Origin: a bacterium
Lineage (GTDB): Bacteria; Verrucomicrobiota; Verrucomicrobiae; Limisphaerales; J093
Assembly (NCBI GenBank): GCA_021839785.1
Contig: JAKCAB010000876.1
Span: 1 to 10,077 of the forward strand
Direction: 5' to 3'
DNA length: 10,077 nt
Under the pieces are notes generated by a model, which ran no database searches, was not told where the DNA came from, and saw only the letters and a list, made by a program, of their open reading frames with translations. Every line of letters starts with the position of its first letter. The first letter of the stretch is position 1. Shown here in pieces: positions 6,067 to 10,077 of the stretch. Position numbers and translations under genes: made by a program.

Positions 6067-8067
6067 TCAAGCCGGGCCGGCCTTGAGCCGGGCCAGTGCC
6101 TGCGCCGCCTCCGCGCGCGTCGGGTCGAGGCGAATCGCCGCGCGCAGATGCCGGAGGGCATCGGCCTTGCGTGCTTGCCGGGCATACAGGAGACCCAAGC
6201 CTTCGTGGGCCCTCGCGAAATCCGGGTTGACCGCGAGCGCGCGCTGGAACTGCGCCTCCGCCTCGGCGGCCTTGCCTTGTTGAACCAGAATTTGCGCAGT
6301 CTCGAACCAGGCGGTGGCGTCGTGCGGAATCCGCGTCGCCACCTCGCGCCACTCGGCGATGGCGGCGTCGGGTTCGTCGGCTGCAAAAAGCGCGCGCGCC
6401 AGCAACTCGTGGAGTTGCCAATCGTCGGGGGCGCTGGCGACCGCCTCTCGCACGAACAGCACCGCGCGGCGGCGGGCGGCCGGCTTGGTCTCGCCGCGTA
6501 ATTCCTCGAAGCGGCGGACAACCCGCGCGCGGCGTTCCGCGAAGTTGAGTTGCCGATGGTAAATCGGCTCCTGGATCCGGCTCAGGACCACTTCCAACAC
6601 GTCATGTTCCTGCGCGGCCGAAAAGCCGAGCCGCCGGGCGCATTCGTCTTCGGAGAGCCACGACGCATTCGTCGCGGCGCGAGCGGCGATGGCGGGCGGC
6701 AGGAGCTTGGCGACCTCCTCGGCAAAGGCGCGCGCGAGCCGGTAGTTGCCGCCTAACTTGAAATGGACGTGCTCGTAAAACCATTCGTCGCCCGGCACGC
6801 CGTCCTTGGTTGCCTCGGCGAAAATCTTTTCGGCATCGAGCAAATGCACACCCTTCGCCGCGCCGGCTTCGGCTGCGTCGCGGATGATGCCGTTGATTCG
6901 CGTATCCGCGCGGAAGCGCAGCGTGTCCAAGTCGCGCGCACGCTCAAAGTGTTTGCGCGCTTCGCTCGCCTGCCCAAGCGCCAGACAGCACCGGCCCCAG
7001 CGGAATTGGAGATCGGCGAAGCGGTCATCGATACCCGCCGCCTGCTCATAAGCGCGGAGGGCTGCCGCGCAGTCGCCGCCGGTCTCGGCGGTCACGCCGG
7101 CTTGGTAAAGCTGGTCCCAAGCCGCGAGTTGCGCCGGCGTCAGGTCCGGTCGGTGCAGCGAGCCAAACGGCGCGCTGTCCCGGAGGTTGCAAGCGACGGT
7201 GCTCAGGATGACTTGCGCGCCAGAGCCGAGGCCAAGTTGGACCATGTCCGCCAGGTTGCGCTGAAAGTTGTCGTAAACGCCGGCCAGCCGCGGGTCGTCC
7301 TCTCTGACCTGGTTATTCACGAACATGGACATGCCGCCCCAACCTTGCGCGGCTTCGCCGGACCGGTGGAGTTGCGCGGCCACCCAGTCGAACCACTGGC
7401 CCAGCCGCGTGCTTTTGAAAGCCAGGTTGGCGCGAATGGCGCCGAGCGGCAGCGACTGCTGGCCGAAGACGGTGGCGATGCCGTACGGGCCGATGACCTC
7501 GTTGTTGCCCATGTAGATCAACCACAGATCGCCGTGGAAGTCCGCGCATTGACGGGCGATCGGCAGGATGACGTGCGAACTGATCGCCGTGAACGCGGTG
7601 TTCACCACCTCGAACCGCGGGCCGGGATAGCGCGCGCGCAAGAGCACTTCGAGGACACGCGCAAAACCGAACGGCGGCGCCGGATCGCCTTCCGCCGCGG
7701 ATTCGCCGAACACGAAGATGCGGTACGCGCCAGGCGGCTTCTGCGGGGCCAGCATCGCCGGATCGGGATGCCGCGCCAACGTGGGCGGAAAGAACCGCCA
7801 CGGGAAGCGCTGGTTCTCGACCAACAGGCCCGGCGCCGCGGCCGGGTGGTGGACGAAGTACGCGGTCGCATAGCCAAAGCCGGCGAGGCGCAAAGCCAGT
7901 TCAACCAGCGCGAGCGTCAGTGGGATGAGCAAAACCGCCACGAACGGAAACCACCAGCGTCGCCGCCGTGACGCATCGTTGGCGGGGGGCAAAACCTCCG
8001 CCGGGCGCGTCTCGGAATTCGAGGCGCCACCGCGGCGGGAACGATCGCGAGCCTTCTTCAACGGCAA
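6067..8067 (-). CDS. Membrane-anchored SGNH/GDSL-like hydrolase with inserted and C-terminal TPRs
   Basis: The protein has 666 residues. A basic N-terminus and RRRRWW lead into a signal-anchor helix (about 39-63), so the rest is probably periplasmic. SGNH blocks: block I FVFGESAAEGDP (118-129; Ser123 nucleophile, GES instead of GDS), block II NTAFTAISS (156-164), block III YMGNNE (185-190; Asn as the oxyanion residue, GNNE instead of GxND), block V EHVHF (432-436; catalytic His, with Glu in place of the usual Asp of DxxH). Between III and V, residues of about 325-385 form TPR-like helices (AALRAYEQAAGIDDRFADL and RWGRCCLALGQASEARKHF). Further TPRs fill 550-660. SGNH enzymes are esterases or O-acetyl transfer enzymes; the substrate here is unknown. 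No ATG fits: the start is TTG 8067, overlapping the upstream stop by 10 bases, or TTG 8061 in a TTGA overlap. No strong ribosome binding site is visible, so coupling to the FG-GAP gene is likely. Confidence 0.82.
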   Translation of the reverse strand: MPLKKARDRSRRGGASNSETRPAEVLPPANDASRRRRWWFPFVAVLLIPLTLALVELALRLAGFGYATAYFVHHPAAAPGLLVENQRFPWRFFPPTLARHPDPAMLAPQKPPGAYRIFVFGESAAEGDPAPPFGFARVLEVLLRARYPGPRFEVVNTAFTAISSHVILPIARQCADFHGDLWLIYMGNNEVIGPYGIATVFGQQSLPLGAIRANLAFKSTRLGQWFDWVAAQLHRSGEAAQGWGGMSMFVNNQVREDDPRLAGVYDNFQRNLADMVQLGLGSGAQVILSTVACNLRDSAPFGSLHRPDLTPAQLAAWDQLYQAGVTAETGGDCAAALRAYEQAAGIDDRFADLQFRWGRCCLALGQASEARKHFERARDLDTLRFRADTRINGIIRDAAEAGAAKGVHLLDAEKIFAEATKDGVPGDEWFYEHVHFKLGGNYRLARAFAEEVAKLLPPAIAARAATNASWLSEDECARRLGFSAAQEHDVLEVVLSRIQEPIYHRQLNFAERRARVVRRFEELRGETKPAARRRAVLFVREAVASAPDDWQLHELLARALFAADEPDAAIAEWREVATRIPHDATAWFETAQILVQQGKAAEAEAQFQRALAVNPDFARAHEGLGLLYARQARKADALRHLRAAIRLDPTRAEAAQALARLKAGPA

Positions 8068-10077
8068 ATCGGATTCAATTGCGGGCCAAGCCGAACCGCC
8101 AGCACCCGGACGTGGCCGTCAGTTTCCACCGCGATTTCGCGCGCGTCACTCGGAATCGCGGACACCGTCTCCCGCCCGCCGGGCCAGCGCACGCGGATTT
8201 GGTTCGCAGGCTGCGCCGACGCCAAGACTTGCACGGCGCTGTCCTGCGACCAGTAGCCGGCGCCGGCGTGGATTTCACGTGCCGGCCCGAAACGGCCGCC
8301 CGCGCCGAGCCGCAAGACCGCGCCGACGGCCGCCGGATTTGCGGGCGAACCAAGCAGGCGCACCCGCAAGCCCGGTCGCGCGCCGACGTTTTCGTAAAGC
8401 TTGGTCGCGGCCCCGTTCTGGCTGACCACCAGGTCCACCCGGCCGTCTTCGTTGAAGTCGCCCACCGCGGCGCCGCGTTGCTCGCCATAGACCGCGACGC
8501 CGGATTCCTGTCCCGGCATGGGCCGCAAGTTGCCCCGGCCATCGCCGCGCAGCCAGAGTCCGCGACCGCCATCCAGGCGGGGCCATTCCGGTCGGAGCGC
8601 AAAGCAGTTTTGGCTCAGGAACACATCTTCATTGCCGTCGCCGTCCACGTCCGCGACGCACACGCCGAAGGCCGGCGCCAACTGCGCTTCCCGCGCCAGC
8701 GGCACGGCCACGAAATGGGTGCCGAGGTTCAGGAACAAAGTCGTGGCCAGCGTGCTGGCGGCGACCACCGCGGGTTTCGCGGGCAGCAAGGCGATCACCT
8801 CGGCCATCGTCGCGGTGCTGAACGCGGCATGGTTGGCGTAGCTGCCGCGGAGAAACGGCAGGGCCTGGCTGAGCGCGTTCAAATTGCGGCGCGGCATTTC
8901 GGTATTGAGTTCCGCCGGGTAGTACGCCTCGAGCACGTCCACCACACCTTGACCGCCGAAGTCGCCGTAGTAGGTCCGCAGCGGGCGCTCCGGGCTGGCC
9001 TGGCAGGCGTCGTTCAAACCCCAGTTGCTGGCGATGAAATCCAGCCGCCCATCGCCATCGAAATCGCCGGCCGCCACTCCGTTCCACCAACCGGTCAATT
9101 CTGCAAGGGATGAGGGGCGAGGGGCGAGGGGTGAGGCGGGCGCCGCGTTAGTCGCGTTCCCGGCCCAGGTCAGCGGCGGATTCCAATCACTCAAGCTGCC
9201 ACGGTCGTTGCGAAAAATCCGCACCGGCCCCCACTCGCACGCGAGCACCAGTTCGGGGAAGCCGTCGCCCGTGAGGTCGGTCCAGAGCGCGCCGGAAACC
9301 AGACCGGCCTTTTCCAGCAACCGGCTGTTGTTCGTGTCCTGAACCCAGCGGCCGCTGTCCAGCCGGAACAGACGCGAACTCGCAGCGGCCGGGTAGGCAG
9401 CCAGAATCACGCGCCCGCCGACGAACAATTCGAAGTGTCCTTCGCCGTCAAGGTCGGCGACCGCCAGCGGTCCCGGGCTGGCGCCGCCGAGTACCACATC
9501 GGACAAAGCCGTGGCCGCGGCCGGCTGGCCGGGATCGAGGCCCCACTGGATCACCGCCGGCGCGTTGGTGGCGCTGCTTTCGTAGCTTGCCAGGGCGGTG
9601 AGCAACACGCGCGCCCCGCCGGGGGCCTGCCAGCCGACGATGCCGGCCAGATCGTCCGGGACCGGTCCGAGGTTGGCGGCAACGAACGGTTTGAAGTCGC
9701 CCGCACTGTCCCGACGAAAGACACCCAGCGCGCCACGCCGCCCGGCGCCCACCACGAGTTCATCGTGGCCGTCACCGTCCAGATCGACCCAGGCCACGCC
9801 GGGACCAAGCTGGCTCAGCAACTTCGTCAACAGCGGCTGGCGGGCGAAATCGTTGAATAGTTCCTCGTGATGCGTGTGGTTCAGCCGGTCGCTCACGTCG
9901 CGGAACAGTGGCGGCTTGGGCTGGGCCGGCCGTTCGGGCTGGGCAGCCTCGGAAGGTTCGGCCACTTCGTAGAGGCAGTCCGGTTCGACGTCGCTCACCA
10001 GGCTGCGCCGACCGCTGCGCCAGCGCACGTCGATGGTCAGGCGGTTCGTGTGCGCGCCGGCGGCAAAGACGAGCTGG
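8058..10077 (-). CDS. FG-GAP/VCBS repeat protein with ASPIC/UnbV domains, CRTAC1-like (5' end outside window)
   Basis: The frame is open to the window edge, so the N-terminus is missing; 672 residues are visible, numbered here from the first full codon. Residues 1-37 (NRLTIDVRWRSGRRSLVSDV) are the end of an ASPIC/UnbV domain. A CRTAC1-type segment follows (about 57-95, with FNDFARQPLLTKLLSQLGPG). FG-GAP-like calcium loops: DLDGDGHDE (about 98), DLDGEGHFE (about 208), DLTGDGFPE (about 267), DFDGDGRLD (about 338), DVDGDGNED (about 476) and DFNEDGRVD (about 540). A second UnbV-like domain ends the protein (about 569-655, with IRVRWPGGRE). Such beta-propellers bind Ca2+ and act outside the cytoplasm in adhesion or as scaffolds. 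Two UnbV copies indicate a duplicated propeller-UnbV module. It is the first visible gene of the operon and overlaps the SGNH gene. A G-rich heptamer repeat encodes the linker between the third and fourth loops. Confidence 0.85.
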   Translation of the reverse strand, partial: QLVFAAGAHTNRLTIDVRWRSGRRSLVSDVEPDCLYEVAEPSEAAQPERPAQPKPPLFRDVSDRLNHTHHEELFNDFARQPLLTKLLSQLGPGVAWVDLDGDGHDELVVGAGRRGALGVFRRDSAGDFKPFVAANLGPVPDDLAGIVGWQAPGGARVLLTALASYESSATNAPAVIQWGLDPGQPAAATALSDVVLGGASPGPLAVADLDGEGHFELFVGGRVILAAYPAAASSRLFRLDSGRWVQDTNNSRLLEKAGLVSGALWTDLTGDGFPELVLACEWGPVRIFRNDRGSLSDWNPPLTWAGNATNAAPASPLAPRPSSLAELTGWWNGVAAGDFDGDGRLDFIASNWGLNDACQASPERPLRTYYGDFGGQGVVDVLEAYYPAELNTEMPRRNLNALSQALPFLRGSYANHAAFSTATMAEVIALLPAKPAVVAASTLATTLFLNLGTHFVAVPLAREAQLAPAFGVCVADVDGDGNEDVFLSQNCFALRPEWPRLDGGRGLWLRGDGRGNLRPMPGQESGVAVYGEQRGAAVGDFNEDGRVDLVVSQNGAATKLYENVGARPGLRVRLLGSPANPAAVGAVLRLGAGGRFGPAREIHAGAGYWSQDSAVQVLASAQPANQIRVRWPGGRETVSAIPSDAREIAVETDGHVRVLAVRLGPQLNPICR
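9107..9132 (+). repeat. G-rich heptamer tandem repeat (GAGGGGY)x3 with G-quadruplex potential, inside the FG-GAP gene
   Basis: On the plus strand GAGGGGC, GAGGGGC and GAGGGGT stand head to tail at 9112-9132, followed by a decayed GAGG. A preceding GGG at 9107-9109 gives the pattern G3-N4-G4-N3-G4-N3-G4, which fits the standard quadruplex rule. The gene reads the C-rich complement, coding a Pro/Arg/Ser-rich linker (SPLAPRPSS) between propeller parts. The unit is 7 bases, so gain or loss of one copy would shift the frame. Confidence 0.7.

Noticed and set aside
5320..6501. Plus-strand 393-codon open frame
   Set aside because: It spans the antisense of two genes and the gap between them, is Arg/Gln-rich and has no motif.
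6763..7971. Plus-strand 402-codon open frame
   Set aside because: It is the shadow of the SGNH-TPR gene, with low-information Arg/Val composition and no domain.
7968..9113. Plus-strand 381-codon open frame
   Set aside because: It is antisense to the FG-GAP gene and runs across its junction with the SGNH gene; no motif is visible.

Overview
The window is GC-rich, densely coding bacterial DNA. It carries a heptose-kinase-like PfkB gene (LPS core type, so diderm), large CRTAC1-type FG-GAP/UnbV and TPR proteins, a DUF6057-like membrane protein next to a PD40 lipoprotein, and several TTG or GTG starts. This mix is typical of Verrucomicrobiota (Limisphaerales/Pedosphaeraceae-like) or another PVC-group bacterium. 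That placement is inferred from gene content; no rRNA or marker gene is present. I found no tRNA, rRNA, insertion sequence, CRISPR array or phage gene.

Left part, plus strand (1-2514). First comes the 3' end of an RfaE1/HldE-type PfkB sugar kinase. It overlaps by ATGA with a complete MnmC-type (DUF752) SAM-dependent methyltransferase gene. After about 100 bases with no visible gene come a small single-pass membrane protein gene and a membrane-anchored protein gene with five TPRs. The 198 bases between these last two (1558-1755) hold a perfect 7-bp hairpin and possible upstream start codons for the TPR gene. No gap exceeds 300 bases.

Right part, minus strand (10077-2561). A tight four-gene operon converges on the TPR gene, with 46 bases between the two stops and no clear terminator. 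In transcription order it encodes: (1) a large FG-GAP/VCBS repeat protein with ASPIC/UnbV domains, cut by the window edge; (2) a membrane-anchored SGNH/GDSL-like hydrolase with TPRs both inserted in the catalytic domain and at the C-terminus; (3) a polytopic membrane protein with a helical-repeat C-terminal half, DUF6057-like; (4) a secreted or lipoprotein PD40/TolB-like beta-propeller with one CXXCH haem-binding motif. Genes 1/2 and 3/4 overlap at the stop/start. The products look extracytoplasmic or membrane-bound, so I infer one cell-envelope assembly, perhaps modifying or exporting a glycan or surface protein. Its function cannot be read from sequence, and it is the best candidate here for an undescribed system. 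A G-rich heptamer tandem repeat with G-quadruplex potential lies inside the FG-GAP gene.
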